Source: Spironucleus salmonicida (taxonomy: Eukaryota; Fornicata; Diplomonadida; Hexamitidae). From it: 64,000 nt of DNA. Below the pieces are notes generated by a model that was not told where the DNA came from, ran no database searches, and worked only from the letters and a program-made list of their open reading frames with translations. Made by a program: the position numbers and the translations under genes. Location: NCBI GenBank assembly GCA_000497125.2, contig CM035319.1:248001-312000 (forward strand). The letters are read 5' to 3'. Positions 22,018 through 34,003 of this stretch are shown in pieces (the first letter of the stretch is position 1; the number at the start of each line of letters is the position of its first letter).

Positions 22018-23148
22018 TCATTGCTGATCCAACCCATTCTGCTTTTCAAACTAAGCTATCATTTTGCTGGTCTCATTCGAAACAACCTACTTTCCACCTA
22101 CCCTGCTATTTTCCTCATTGAAACTAGGGTCTTCTAAGTCATTGAAACTATTTTCTTCGACATCGTTCTCTTCTACGTCGGAATCTTCAACCTGCAGCCC
22201 ACCCTTCATGAGCATGCTTTCAGGTGCAAAAAGCACTATTTTCTTCTTTTTCTACCTAGTAGCTGCTTCTGGTGCCTAAATCACGTCCAAAACCTTATCT
22301 TAGTCTGTGATTTCAGCGAATTTATGCGAAGTGAGCATCTAACGAATCGACTGCGTAGGAATATAGTTCTACATTGTCGTAGTCTATGTTTTTGGACTAC
22401 TAAGTGGGTTGGGTGTGTAAATACTCCTGCTAAGCGTACTGTTATTACTATAAATATCTTCAGAAATAGTATGAAATTTTTGGGATAAATATGTCTTGCC
22501 GAAATGGTCCATACGCTCTTATTCTGCTAGCTATTTCAGTTCATGAGGACTCAAACGCCCTAGCTTTGCGTTTACCAAAAACTCCTAAAAAAGTGCGTTT
22601 TCAGCAATGTCCTTAACTTGCGGATTTTTGTACTTTTTAATCTTTTATGACGAATTTGCGTCCTCAACGTACTGGCCAGCAATTTCCTTAAAGTGGTCCA
22701 GAACGTCTTTCGCGGTTCGCTTTGCGACCGGCTTTTTAGCAGAAAATTGCGGAATCACGAATTTGGAAGTGGCTGGATTTTCGGTCATCGCAATTGCAGA
22801 TTCGATGTCTCTAACACCCATTTTGCATTTACAGTGACGGACTTCTTGCACGCTGCAACCGCTCCCATGTATTTGAAACTCTGATGCGCGCACAGCCCGG
22901 CGAATCGTCAAGTCTGTTATTTTTTGGGGCATTGAATCAACGTTTTCTAGCTGTGTCCTGGTGAGCATTTGACCGCATTTTCGTTGCAGGTCGATTCGAC
23001 GTTATGATTATTTTTTCTATGACTAGATAATCGACTCTCGAAAGTTATCTTGTTTGGTATATTTCTTATCTAGTGCATTTAAAGTCTGTAGAGACTCATC
23101 TAGAAGGTGATTGTAAGCACGATCTATCTAGGACGTTTTCGAGGACAT
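22018..23148 (-). CDS. Unrecognised protein, 376 residues
   Basis: A 376-residue frame starting MSSKTSQIDRAYNHLLDESL. Residues 1-75 are helical; 75-125 contain a Cys/His-bearing segment (SGCSVQEVRHCKCKMG), but the spacing does not match a zinc finger I know. Residues 140-240 are helical and basic. The C-terminus is acidic (EDSDVEENDVEENSFNDLED). The 5' half (about 22680-23000) is clearly richer in G+C and uses CAA/CAG for Gln, whereas the 3' half uses TAA/TAG. No function can be given. Confidence 0.75.
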
Positions 23149-23355
23149 TTGTTGCGGAAAAGAAAAACTATTATATGTTATATAATAGTGATATAATGGA
23201 GTACAAAAATAGGATTTCGAAAATGTGGTTGTGAGTTCGTTTAATAGAGTTTGTAGGTTAAAAATATAATTTGAAATTGTGTATCTGATGAAATAGTAAT
23301 ATCATAGTTTATATTATTTTAGTGCACTTTGTATGTGATTTAGTTCTAGATTCCC

Positions 23356-23679
23356 TCACTTCACTTTAAATCTGATCCAGTTATCTATTTCGTGCTTATC
23401 TTTAACCCCAGTAAACATATCGGTAGCTTCTCCATCCTTATAAAGTTTAATAGTTGGGTATCCTTTGATTCTTTCTTCTTAGCACACGTCTCTGGCATAA
23501 ACACAGTCGACCTCTAAAAATTTCACTTTGGGATGGATAAGGGTATTCCAGATTGGTTTGAAGTCTTAATAATTAACACACCATTCTGCATAAAATAAGA
23601 CAACTATTTGAGTTTCTTAATCTTATATAGTATCATAAAAATTTTTGGTTGCATCTATTTATGCGAATATGAGAAGCAT
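23356..23679 (-). CDS. Thioredoxin-like / PDI-like protein with incomplete active site
   Basis: A 107-residue single thioredoxin domain. The fold landmarks are present: strand QIVVLFYAEWC at 24-34, VKFLEVDCVYARDVC at 52-66, the cis-proline loop GYPTIKLYKDG at 73-83, and the last helix. It is closest in style to the a-domain of protein disulphide isomerases. The redox motif, normally WCxxC, reads W33-C34-V-N-Y37, so the second Cys is Tyr and it cannot make the usual intramolecular disulphide. There is no cleavable signal peptide and no KDEL-type tail, so the location is uncertain. It may act as a monothiol protein or a binding module. Confidence 0.85.
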
Positions 23680-23929
23680 TTTAGTTATTAATCAATATTA
23701 TAATATATATAATAATATATAATAAGGCAACTTATAAACTTAATCCGGCTCACTAGAATATAAGCTCTAAGTTATCTTAGACATTATTAAGAGTATCTAT
23801 TATTTTATCATGATTTTTTACCAATTCATAAATTTAATATTTTAGTTACTTTTCCGCGTCCATTAATCTTAAACTATTAAATATTCTATACTATATATAT
23901 ATAACTCTTGAGAATACATTCTTAAACTA

Positions 23930-24364
23930 ATGTTCAAAAAAATTGAAGAACAATTTATTAATTTGGGGATTACCAACCACAACTTCATAATCTTATAAAC
24001 ACAATAGGATCTTAATTTTTTAAATAACGATTAATTCTAGGATGAGTACATTAGTATTATTACTTTGATGTTAGAATAAGTTCATATTTCATTGAATAAA
24101 CAAAGCTGTTACTTATATAGACCATAAGAGGATTATCATATCACGAATTCATTGTTCCATTCTTATTTATTAAGTATAGACTCAGATAATTGGATAACAA
24201 GTGAAAATATGTTTAAGATGATAAATGACTCTAGAATAAAAAGAAGCGATGAACATGCTATTATTTTATATACCAATGAAATAAGATGTCAGGATCAATT
24301 ATTTACCACTTATAATAAAGATAACAACACTATCACAATTGTTATAATTGAACTTAATGATTGA
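23930..24364 (+). CDS. Unrecognised protein, 144 residues
   Basis: A 144-residue frame starting MFKKIEEQFINLGITNHNF and ending at TGA 24362-24364. It looks globular: YISIITLMLEQVHISLN, a central aromatic patch (NKQSCYLYRPQEDYH), and a beta-rich C-terminus (EHAIILYTNEIRCQ, NNTITIVIIELND). No membrane segment. No family was recognised. It is divergent from the thioredoxin-like gene with about 250 bp of AT-rich spacer between them. Confidence 0.65.
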
Positions 24365-24483
24365 GATTATTATACTATATTATACATTATTTACATTTAT
24401 CGGTTTTGATTGTATAATAATATATATACCTTTCATAAAATGGTTGAATTTAGTTATTAAATAATTAAATATAATATTTTTGT

Positions 24484-26181
24484 ATGGAAAATCCGCCATA
24501 TTTTTCCCATTCCAATTTACAAATGTACAACAGTGGATATGCACCAAGAACTCCAGTTTAGAACCTGGAAATGCGTTAGGATGTACTAGATCATGAATCA
24601 TTAAAGCTAATAGAAGAGTAGAAAATGAAAATTTCAACAATCTAATCTTAACTCTAGAAAACAACTGTTGATGCTGATCGTAATATTATGCAGCTAGAGC
24701 TTCAGTTGTAACAATCATAGAAGAAAGCTGATGTTTTAGAGCAACAAATGTAGTAATCTATGCGCTAGAACACCCAATCCTCTCAGCAAGTAGCACAATG
24801 CTACGACTAAATCAGAAAGCTCTAATCAGATTCTTCTGTTTCCCAAGCTAACAACTAAAAGTTCTAGATGGAGCTTTAGTCCAAAAACGAGCAAATTCAA
24901 GCCTATGTTACATAGCTTCAATAGAAAAATGAGCTTGTTTCACGTATTTCTGCTGAGTCCTCATAGCGTTATGAGTAGCTCCAAAGAATCTAAATGGACC
25001 ATGGCAAACAATAAGAACAAATCAAGATGCTCCAACAGTAAAACGGTTTTTTGTCTGACCAGCTTAATAAGCTTAATACAGAAGTAAAATAAAGAGAATC
25101 ACAGCAGATCCAGATGTCATAACAACTTTAAAACACATCTACAGAGTCCTAATCACTCCAAAATCAGCTTCGTATGAAAAATGATCAACTTGATACAACT
25201 TATAAGCAAGTTTAAGCATTGTAATAAGAAGTGGAAAAGCGTAATCAAGCATTAGCATAAACTCAAATTGAAGTAGCCAAATCGCAGTAAAATTCGGGTC
25301 AGCTGGCTGCTGAATCGGGTGCTAAAAATGAACAGATCAAACAGCTGTAAAATTCGATCGCCTACAAATAGCAGGAAATCGACCAGAAGCAACAATAGCT
25401 GGACGCAGTTTATGAGCAATTAGCGCGTAAGAATGCAGAATTGCAGTAGAAAAACGACGTTTTGAGCAAGAGCACATACGACGCACAACAGTAGTCGGAG
25501 CTTGCCAGAAGCCTCAAGGCTGAATTGGAACAAAAATAGCAACTAATTGCATAGACGAATTCCAGAGCCAACCAACTCGCCCAACAGTCGGTTCAGTTGT
25601 AAAACGAGCTCTAACTGAAAGCTTCTCAGGTCTAGTAGACCGCCTAAGAGAGTTAGTCGCTCAAAAATCAAGTTTAAGTCATGAATTCGCAGATTCAAGA
25701 TTATTCGACTTAGTTAACTTAGACAAAATAATAATAGTATTAGGTTTATAGCAATTTAAGTCAGGTATAGTAGGAGCTTGAACGTGAAAAGCAGGAGAGA
25801 TTGGTTAAAGCTAGCTAAAGAGTTGCATTTTTGGAGCAGAAAGTGGTTTAGGAAGATGTGTTGGCGGATACTGTTGAACAGTTATCCAGGTCCACAAATG
25901 GGCTGTCTCAGTCAATTAATAAGAGTGGATTTAGTGGCTAGGCTAGTGGATACAATGGTGCAGGTTCAGGTTATAATGCTACTGGCTCTGGATATAATGG
26001 TGCAGGTTCTGCCTATAACCCAGGATCAGGATATAATGCTGGCGGATCTGGTTACAATGCTACTGCTTCAGGATATAATGCTAACTAAAACCCAATGAGG
26101 GTTAGCAGAAACACGGCAAATATGAGCAAGAACGAAATCAAGGATATGATTAAGACAATAGATTAGAGTCTTGTTTTGTGA
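24484..26181 (+). CDS. Long coiled-coil protein with C-terminal GYN repeats, 565 residues
   Basis: A 565-residue frame starting MENPPYFSHSNLQMYNSG. Residues about 35-470 are an almost unbroken coiled coil extremely rich in Gln (mixed CAA, CAG, TAA and TAG), for example VDADRNIMQLELQLQQ and LQRIQMDHGKQQEQIK. Residues about 480-535 are a tandem repeat of seven-residue GYNxxGS units. The tail (MSKNEIKDMIKTIDQSLVL) is short and basic. The design, a rod with a Gly/Tyr/Asn tail, suggests a filament or cell-cortex protein that can self-associate; that is inference. The middle (about 25200-25650) has higher G+C than the ends. Confidence 0.82.
25927..26085 (+). repeat. Tandem 21-base repeat coding for GYNxxGS
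   Basis: Inside the coiled-coil gene, about seven copies of a 21-base unit (ggttataatgctactggct type) code for heptads such as GYNGAGS, GYNATGS, GYNAGGS and GYNATAS. One unit is six residues long (AYNPGS). Copies differ at synonymous sites, so the array is not brand new. Copy number may vary between strains. Confidence 0.85.
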
Positions 26182-26577
26182 GAAGTGAGCTTGTATTTTG
26201 TTTGAAAAATATTTAATCCTGGATTAACAATTATTTCTTTGATTTTTAAATTTTTCTAACCTATTTATAACTACTTTCATGAAAAACTTATAATTAATAT
26301 TTTTGAATAATATGGTAGCTTATAAGAATCTTTATTACTATTACTATCATAATAGGACTTATGAAATAACAAAAGTTACAGTAATATTTTAGGAACTCGC
26401 GCTTTAAAATATAGCAAATTAATTATTAGTAGCTATATATAATGTAACATTTGTTTTTATATTAATTTTCTTACTTGCATTGGTCTGCTCTTTGTTTATT
26501 CTTAGTATTTTAAATTTAAATTTTTTATTTTATTTATATTATATTATATTATAAAAATAAGTTAACTAAAATATATT

Positions 26578-26922
26578 ATGAACATTGGAAGTATGTTTAA
26601 TAGCTTTTCTTAAAACGGACAAATTACTGTACAAAATATATAATTGGCACTTAATTTGTTAAACTTATAAATTTCAAGTTAAGAACTACCATAAAATCCT
26701 ATTTCGTATGGGTAATTTACGGATTTAATAAAAAAGCTTAAACCATAAGAAAATTCACAACTAGCCAACGATATTTTTAAGATTCTACACATAGATGGCA
26801 CTATTAAAAAAGATAGATTGCATGAATTCATATCCAAGAATTATAAAACAGATCCAACTATAATTTTAGCGGATTTTAAAGAAATTATTACTTAAGAGGA
26901 GTTTGTTAAGTTCTTCTAGTGA
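26578..26922 (+). CDS. Degenerate EF-hand / calmodulin-like protein
   Basis: A 114-residue frame starting MNIGSMFNSFSQNGQITVQN. The layout resembles a small EF-hand protein of the calmodulin/centrin/myosin light chain class: helix, turn with G-x-I (SQNGQITVQNIQLALNLL), a second unit ending YGQFTDLIKKL, a third with IDGTIKKDRLHEFI and a fourth ending TQEEFVKFF. None of the loops keeps the full set of Asp/Glu ligands, so calcium binding is doubtful. It may be a light chain of a myosin-less system or a regulatory subunit. The assignment rests on pattern only. It ends 34 bp from convergent NOP56. Confidence 0.6.
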
Positions 26923-26956
26923 TTAAGATAAAATTTAATTAGTAAAAATATCTCAT

Positions 26957-28225
26957 TCACTTATACAAAGCCCTGATAACATCCATATTCTTTACAATTG
27001 TCTTGTTCGTACCATTATAAAATGCCACTCTGCTTTCAATCATTTCTTTCATGGCTAGACCATATTTATTATCTCTAGTTTCAGAATATAAATCTATTCT
27101 ACAAGCTCTAGCAAGAGCACATGCAAGTGTTCTAGCTACTCTACCCTTACTTCTGAAATTTTTCACAGCTACAACTGGCCCCGCATTGAAAATAAGACCA
27201 TATTTAGGAGTTTTATTACTTCTTTTCTTTAATGCTCTAAATAAAGCTTTTTCTGCTCCAAATAACTAAATTGTAGACGCTGGAGATTTGGCTAAATTTT
27301 TCAAACTTCCGGCCTTAGCGATAATCCTAGCTGTTTAAATAGTTCCAAGAATTTCTTGAGAGTTTGGTGCTATCTGACTTAATTTTTCCGCCAAATATTT
27401 AGTAATTTAAAGTTTTTCAGATATTTATTTTAATGCACATTTACATAGCATTTATGATTACATAAGTTCTGGCTCTGAAAAATCACATCCTGTAGAAGTC
27501 TAAGCCGCTGTGAAGGCTATTTTAAGAAGTTTTTCATCAATAACGTCAATTAAATTTTCTTCAGAAACCTTTTTACAGTTTTATTCAAATTATTCAAATG
27601 TTATAGTTTTGTCCAATATAGATTTCCTAATCTATATTGCCTCAACTAAAACTACATACTATTCATTGGAAGTGCATAGTTTACGAAGTTCTGGAAAATG
27701 GAGCCCAAAGCACTCAGAAAGCCTCATGACATACTTATTAGCAGATACAACAATTTATTCAAAACAACCAATTGCTTGAACTATTTGTTAGTCATCTCTA
27801 TTAGAATCATACATGCACACGGCACGGGAGAATGCATGTGAAAGGGCACGTTAGGCTTAAAATTCACGTGCGGGATCAGTTGAAGTTAATTACGAGAAGA
27901 ATTAAGAGATAGTATGGTGGACACCAGTATCCACTGTAGTCTAATATTGTGTTAAAAGACCTGCAAGCTGTCTATCAAAAACGATTAGTGATGATTTTTC
28001 AGGTACTGCTTGCGATAGAAGCGTATGAAGTTATTTTGGAATCTTGTTTTCAGCCATTTCAACCATAAAGGCACAGGCTTCATCTGTTGATGCAAAATTA
28101 TATGTCTTAACGATCTTTGCAGAACGAGTAGCAGCAGGATAATCTTAAGCATTTGAAAGATCAGCAGGTGACTTACACTAGAAAAGATAGATCCCTGTAG
28201 CAGACTCATAGACTATGAATGTCAT
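26957..28225 (-). CDS. NOP56: Box C/D snoRNP core protein NOP56
   Basis: Nucleolar scaffold protein that with NOP58, fibrillarin and the 15.5K protein guides ribose 2'-O-methylation of rRNA. The 422-residue product has the NOP5 N-terminal domain (MTFIVYESATGIYLFQC), a coiled-coil region with SRAVCMYDSNRDDQQIVQAI and GLHFPELRKL, and the Nop RNP-binding domain: ARIIAKAGSLKNLAKSPAST, then QLFGAEKALFRALKKR and TPKYGLIF. The end SRVAFYNGTNKTIVKNMDVI matches NOP56 rather than NOP58 or PRP31. The Lys-rich C-terminal tail of many homologues is absent. Gln at many sites is TAA/TAG. Confidence 0.93.
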
Positions 28226-28239
28226 TTGAGAAGTGGTTA

Positions 28240-28551
28240 ATGGAGTGGAATAATAGTATATATTAAATATATTATTATCATAATTTAGAAATTAATTAAT
28301 GCAATGGAAATTTGGGTGGTGTTTAAAAAGATAATACAGTTAATATAAGATTTGTACATGTTCATATAACACTAGTATACAAGGATATTTATCTATATAT
28401 CGTTATAAATTAAGAAAATAAATAATCGTCAAACGCTATATAATAAAAATAATACTTAGAGAACGTCATATATTGGCTTGAAGACATAAGGTCCATCTTG
28501 CATTAATTCATAGCCGAGTCATCCGGGGCAAGAAATATAATTAATCATTGA
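28240..28551 (+). CDS. Doubtful small ORF, 103 residues
   Basis: A plus-strand frame from ATG 28240 to TGA 28549-28551 (start MEWNNSIYQIYYYHNLE, end ESSGARNIINH). The last 30 codons fall in a short island of higher G+C and look coding (ENVIYWLEDIRSILHQFIAE). It starts only 14 bp from the divergent NOP56 start, which is tight for two promoters. The opposite strand of the same island also reads like protein (GYELMQDGPYVFKPIYDVL) with an in-frame TGA. I cannot decide between the two strands. The remaining bases to 28635 are AT-rich. Confidence 0.3.
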
Positions 28552-28635
28552 ATAGTGGAGTGAAAACTAAAGTTGATTATTAAATACGATTCTAGTTATT
28601 ATATACAATTACTTAAATAATAAAGTTTAGCAATT

Positions 28636-28935
28636 ATGGATTTCACTGCAGCTGAATAACGTTTAAAACCTTGGTTGGAAACAAAAAAATATGCTTGCAA
28701 TATTGTAATGTAATATGAAAATGACAATTGTCCAGCTTTTAGGGTAGTTTTCTTTAAGCAGAAAAATGAAAAACCAATTGATACTGTTATTACTTTTGAT
28801 TTCATCATCAAAGAGGATATATTATTCAGAACTGAGAATAATACTTACTGCAACAATGTTAATGATTTTGAAAATATTGAATTTGTTATTGATAGAGAAT
28901 ATTAATAGAAATTAAGATATAAACCAGTGATATGA
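28636..28935 (+). CDS. Unrecognised small protein, 99 residues
   Basis: A 99-residue frame starting MDFTAAEQRLKPWLETKKYA and ending at TGA 28933-28935. It has a compact alpha/beta look (NIVMQYENDNCPAFRVVFFK, then PIDTVITFDFIIKEDILF) and two further Cys-bearing turns (NTYCNNVNDFENIEFV). No signal peptide or membrane helix. The pattern recalls a small beta-sandwich or ubiquitin-like unit but no match can be claimed. The 400 bases after it, up to the kinase-like gene, hold AT-rich spacer and nothing I recognise. Confidence 0.6.
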
Positions 28936-29335
28936 TTGTTTTAATATTTAGATAAACATCAATGAATTTATTAGTAATAAATATTATAATAACAAGAGAT
29001 ATCTAAGAGCTTATATTAGTAGTTGAATCAATAAGTATTTAACTATTTTTTTTAATTAAGTAAATATCTTACAAAACTATACTATATATTTACCAGACAT
29101 TCATTATTTTAATGACCATTTGTAGATAATTTTTCAGTAGTTTAACTCATTTATGATTGTAAGATCAAATTAAATTTACTTAAACATTCACGTTGTGTTT
29201 CACCAACATTATTGGATAAAATAGTATACTACTAAATATAAATAATATAGTATATCTTTTAAATAACTATAAATAAATAGATGATAAATTATATTGTCTT
29301 TGATACATAATTATCATAAAAGTAAATTGAAGCTG

Positions 29336-31117
29336 TCATTTCAATACACTATCTCTCTTAAACATACTACCAAGACCATTTCTATTAACTGTGCTTCTTC
29401 TACCCAGAGTAGATTTTCTAGCTTGATTGGCATTACTAGAGCTCATTTCTATGTTAACAACATCATTTTAATTACCAAAAATATCATCATCCCAACCTAA
29501 ACCACCAGCTAAAGGTGGTGGAATAGCTCCTAAAAATTCGCTTTGAGAATCTCGTATCCCGGGCTATACTGAAATTTACATATTAAGTGATTATGGCTGT
29601 TCTTGCTTATCATTAAGCCAACGCTTACGTTTAACATTCCCTGATGAGTTTTCATAATCAACAGTAAATTCAGCATGAGAAGGCCGATAAGACGCTTCAT
29701 CATCTTATGTTTACCTATGGAATTCCTATTATAAATATGTACTTGTACGGTTAAAAACGGAACCTTTACCATATAAATATTCGTGCTTCATTCCACTAAG
29801 AGATGGCATTACTGATTGATTCTAAAGGAACTCTCTATAAATTTATAGATAACATATAAATTAGTCTAACCTTTACATAATTCTTAAGTATCTTCTAAAC
29901 CTTAAATGCTTTTCTGGCCCCAAACAGTCTTATATTTCCCCTTGCATTCTACATTATTAGCTAACAAAGTATTTATAATTCATAGGAATGATGTCTTACC
30001 TAATTGATTTTTCTTCGTATAAGAATCCTTGGTCATCTCTAATACTTTCCTTTGTACTCATAAATTTAATAAGTCCACGACTTTTGCATACAGATCTAGG
30101 TCTAATAACAGATTTAGCTATTTCTGTTTGGACAATATAATCTCTCAAATCCATTAATATTCTTGTATGGAAACTTCTTAATTGAATTAAGGGTGGAAAC
30201 ATCGAATTTTGTTCAAAAACGATGTGATTTAAAACATTGTCCATGGAATATCTTAAGCTTTAGTCAATTTCTAACATACCATTAAGTAAATCGGTAATTA
30301 ATGGCCCAAAATTAGCATTAAGTTTGAGAGTAGTTTTACCATGTCTTTAAATCTCTCCTGGACAATAATCTCTTGTAAGAACTAAATATAAGATACAACC
30401 TAAACTATAAACATCAAATTTTTCTGCAATAACACAATCTGTAGCAAAAATGGGAGCAAATTTTGGTGTTTTCATGAATACAACTGTTGTCGGAACCTAT
30501 TCAGATATTAAAGGATCAATAATATTAATATGTTAGGAATCACAAACTTAGGCTGCTCCAAAATCAATAAGACATACTTCACCTGTTCTTGAAAGTAGAA
30601 TATTATCTGGTTTTAAATCAAAATGGAATATGCACTATTCATGAATATTTACAACGGCTTCACATATATTCCTAAATACTCTTAATATAACATTGGGTCG
30701 CTGTTGTTTTAAAAATGTAAAACAATCGCTTCCTTCGAAATATGAGGTCACTAAAAATATTCTATCTTTTTAAAGAATATCAGCATATTCTTTGGCAAAT
30801 TTTTCGGTAAGCCTTGAAGTATCTATAGTATCAGGGGTAATAACTTCTTTAAGAAAAACAATATTTGGTGTGCCGTTGATTTCCTTATGTATGTCTATTC
30901 TTTTTTAACATTAAATATCATTCTTCATTGAAAGAATGGCATACTATTAAGGTTCCATAGAATGAACGTCAGTAGCCATGAATACAGAAGCTTCAGCACC
31001 AGATTGTAAATATCTATCCAATCTATATTAGTTAAGATATGCTTTTTCTTTAACAGTTTCGAAGTTGGCTGTATTGGTGAAGACTATTGCACAAGAGTTA
31101 TCTTCCTCTTCACTCAT
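29336..31117 (-). CDS. Protein-kinase-like protein with degenerate catalytic motifs
   Basis: A 593-residue protein with a protein kinase fold at residues about 31-330. The Gly-rich loop is altered (LQSGAEASVF, missing the second and third Gly), the lysine region is YAILSMK (Lys65), the catalytic loop reads HFDLKPDN at 165-172 (Arg of HRD is Phe), and DFG is intact at 185-187. The APE motif is not recognisable (TPKFAPIF), while the F-helix DVYSLGCILYLVL is normal. It could be an active but unusual kinase or a pseudokinase. The C-terminal 260 residues are low-complexity, ending in a Gly/Pro segment (GAIPPPLAGGLGWDDDIF) and a basic Ser-rich tail. The substrate is unknown. Confidence 0.85.
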
Positions 31118-31312
31118 GATTTTAAAGTGGTGGTTTTATACCTTACTATTTATTTTATATAATAATAAATCATATTTTACTAACCTGGTCTCAAATATAT
31201 TTTTATACATGATCCATATAATAGGTTAACTATTGCAAAATAGTTATATATTTTATGTTGTAATAATTATATCTAATTATATTATATTAGTACTCTTTAT
31301 GTAAAATTTAAA

Positions 31313-34000
31313 ATGCATAATACAATAGATTTCGCAAAGGATATCTACCTTTGCATTTGTAAAGATAATAATGAGACACCACTTAAAGAACATGCAGAGC
31401 AATTATTTACTATACTTAAAAATTAGCCAGATATGTAATTTACATTACGGTCTTAAAGGCTTGGTGTTTAGGCTGCTACTTAAATATAAAAGAGACTTAA
31501 TTAATAATCCATGCTTAAAATTGATTTATTTGATAACCATATTTCTAGTACAGGCTTGTCAGCTTTACTAAGACTAAATTTCCGGAAAATAAATTTAGGT
31601 TGCAACAATCTCTCAAGCGAGGCATCTACAATTATTGCATAATATTTCAGCTAAGATAATGAATTAGAAGCTTTAGAACTTGGAATTCCATCTGGATTCT
31701 AATTTTCAAAATATAAAGATTCTCATAGTCCTAGATCATTATAGTATAACTAAATTGGTTCCCAAGTGTTATTTTAATCCCTACATAATAATCTTTCACT
31801 AAAATATCTAGGTCTTTCATATAATAATTTGGTAGATTTTGCACCTTAGATATCATTGTTATTAACGAGGAACTCAATTATATAAGCTATTGACCTAAGT
31901 TATTGCAGTTTATAAGATAGAGGAGTTTCAGTTATTTTGCGTGGATTATTACAAAATTATTCATTATAATATTTAAATTTATCAGGAAATAATTTTACTA
32001 TGTTATCCACATCAATACTAAGTTAAATTTTATAGAATAAAACTAATTTATCTTATTTAAATCTAAATAATAATGCCATTGGCAGTGAAGGTGCTAAATA
32101 ATTAGCGTTTGGAATTTCAATAAACAAGAGTTTGCGAATTCTTGAGATTGAAAACTGCGCCTTGGGGGATGAAGGCGCCATAATGATTAGTTAAGTTATG
32201 ACTTAATAAGTAGATATGGGAGAATTTGAGGCAGGAGAAAACACTTAAAGATTTTTTGATTAATTATGCAAAATTTATAACGAAATATCACCAGCAAATG
32301 GTGACTTTGGGAAAAGAATTACTGTAAAATCAGCAAGTGGATGTATAATTAAAAGTGTACAGTTAAACAAGAGAGTCACTCCAAATATTGGTGTAAGAAG
32401 CCATAGAAGGAATTTTAGAATTCAAGACCTGGATGTTGATTAACTTAACTTTGAAAGAGAATTACACGAGTCATAAGCTTTGGAACAATCATAATTACAA
32501 CAGTAATAATTATTAGACTAATATTACTTACCTCCTAAAGCATAGTCATAGAGAAGAGCATTTAGAAGATCTAATAAAACGGATAAATCTGATGCTAAAT
32601 TAGATCTACCAGATGACTTAAACCCTATTGGTTCTGTTTTATAGGCTGATGATATTTCATTTACGGATTAGTCGGATGTAGAAAATTCAACTACATAATA
32701 AACAACGTATAATTATGGAGGTATTTATGCTAATGAAGCCTGCGATTCAAAAATTGCAATTTTCAATATTAATTTTTCAAATAATGCATTATCTGAAAAA
32801 TCGATATTTCATATTAACAAAATGTTAATGTCTGATTTTTCTAGAATTCGCAAAATCGATTTATCTGGAAACAAATTAAGTGTTTGTTCATGTAAACTTT
32901 TGTCTGAAGCGTTTATTTAGTAAGATATAAATTTTTAGAATACAGATTTCTTCATTTTTAATAAAAATTTCATTACAATTTAGAATGAAAATATAACACA
33001 CCTTAAACTAAATAATTGTTATATTTCCGACTTAGGATTCCTATATTTATCGATTAGTTTCGCTAGAATGGTTAATTTAATTGCTGTGGAATTATAAAAC
33101 AATTTTGTGTCAAAGGAAGGATAAAAAGGTATTGATATACTTGTTAACCATGAATCTTTAATGTCATTTAATGTTAAAGGAAATCAGATTAGTTATTCTT
33201 CCTATGCAAAGCTATAAAAGTAGATGAAAAATAACAAGGACAAAATATCACTTAATGGACCAAAAGTATTAGAATAAAGACTAGAATTACTTAAGTAGGA
33301 TTCTATTAGACTTCCAAATGCACGAGAAGAATTAGATTTTTTGAAAAACTCAATTAATTTAGTATAAGCATATGTATAATAAATAACAACACAGAATGAA
33401 GATCTATAGGATTTATTTAATAGATAGTTGACTAGTTAATAATAACGCTGTGATGTTATTTTATAAGATTCTAATAAAGTATAAGGTTAAATTGAATAGA
33501 TGGGATAAAATGGAATTAAATTAGAACATTAAATTGAAGTTTAAAAAGAGTCAATCACGACTCAACTTAATTAGGTTTCATTAGAGCTAGCTTAATAAGA
33601 ACAGCAAAAAATCGAGTTTGATATTATTTTAAAGAATAATTAGACAAATCTTATTCTTTAAAAAGAAGATATATAGAAACAAATTGATAGCGAGGAACAA
33701 GAAATATAGTTAATGATTACAAAAGATTAGAAAGGTAAAGAACTTATAGAATAAATTTTGTCGAACGAAAAATTTAAAACTTTGGGAGCCAGGGCAATGT
33801 AATCTACAAGTGCTGGAAAGCTATCCCTTATTGGTGATTACGAACCATTATTGACTGTGCTTAGGCGAACAGAGTTATATCTAGCAAATAAACCAATACC
33901 TTAACCAAAAGGATATGATTTTAATATGATTTGTCTTACGAGACTTAAAAAAAGTAAAAAGGGAAAAAGTAAAAAGGGAAAGAAAATAGTGAAAAAATGA
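31313..34000 (+). CDS. LRR and coiled-coil protein, 895 residues
   Basis: An 895-residue protein. Residues about 70-340 carry RanGAP-type (ribonuclease-inhibitor-like) leucine-rich repeats: LKYLGLSYNNLVDFAP, LQYLNLSGNNFTML, LSYLNLNNNAIGSEGA and LRILEIENCALGDEGA. A charged, Gln-rich linker follows, then a second repeat block at about 500-640 (SRIRKIDLSGNKLS, ITHLKLNNCYISDLGFLY). From about 680 to 860 there is a coiled coil, and the end is a basic KKSKKGKSKKGKKIVKK tail. This layout occurs in axonemal and actin-linked LRR proteins, but no exact family is proven. It starts 195 bp from the divergent kinase-like gene and ends 3 bp from the convergent ankyrin-like gene. Confidence 0.87.
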
Positions 34001-34003
34001 AAC

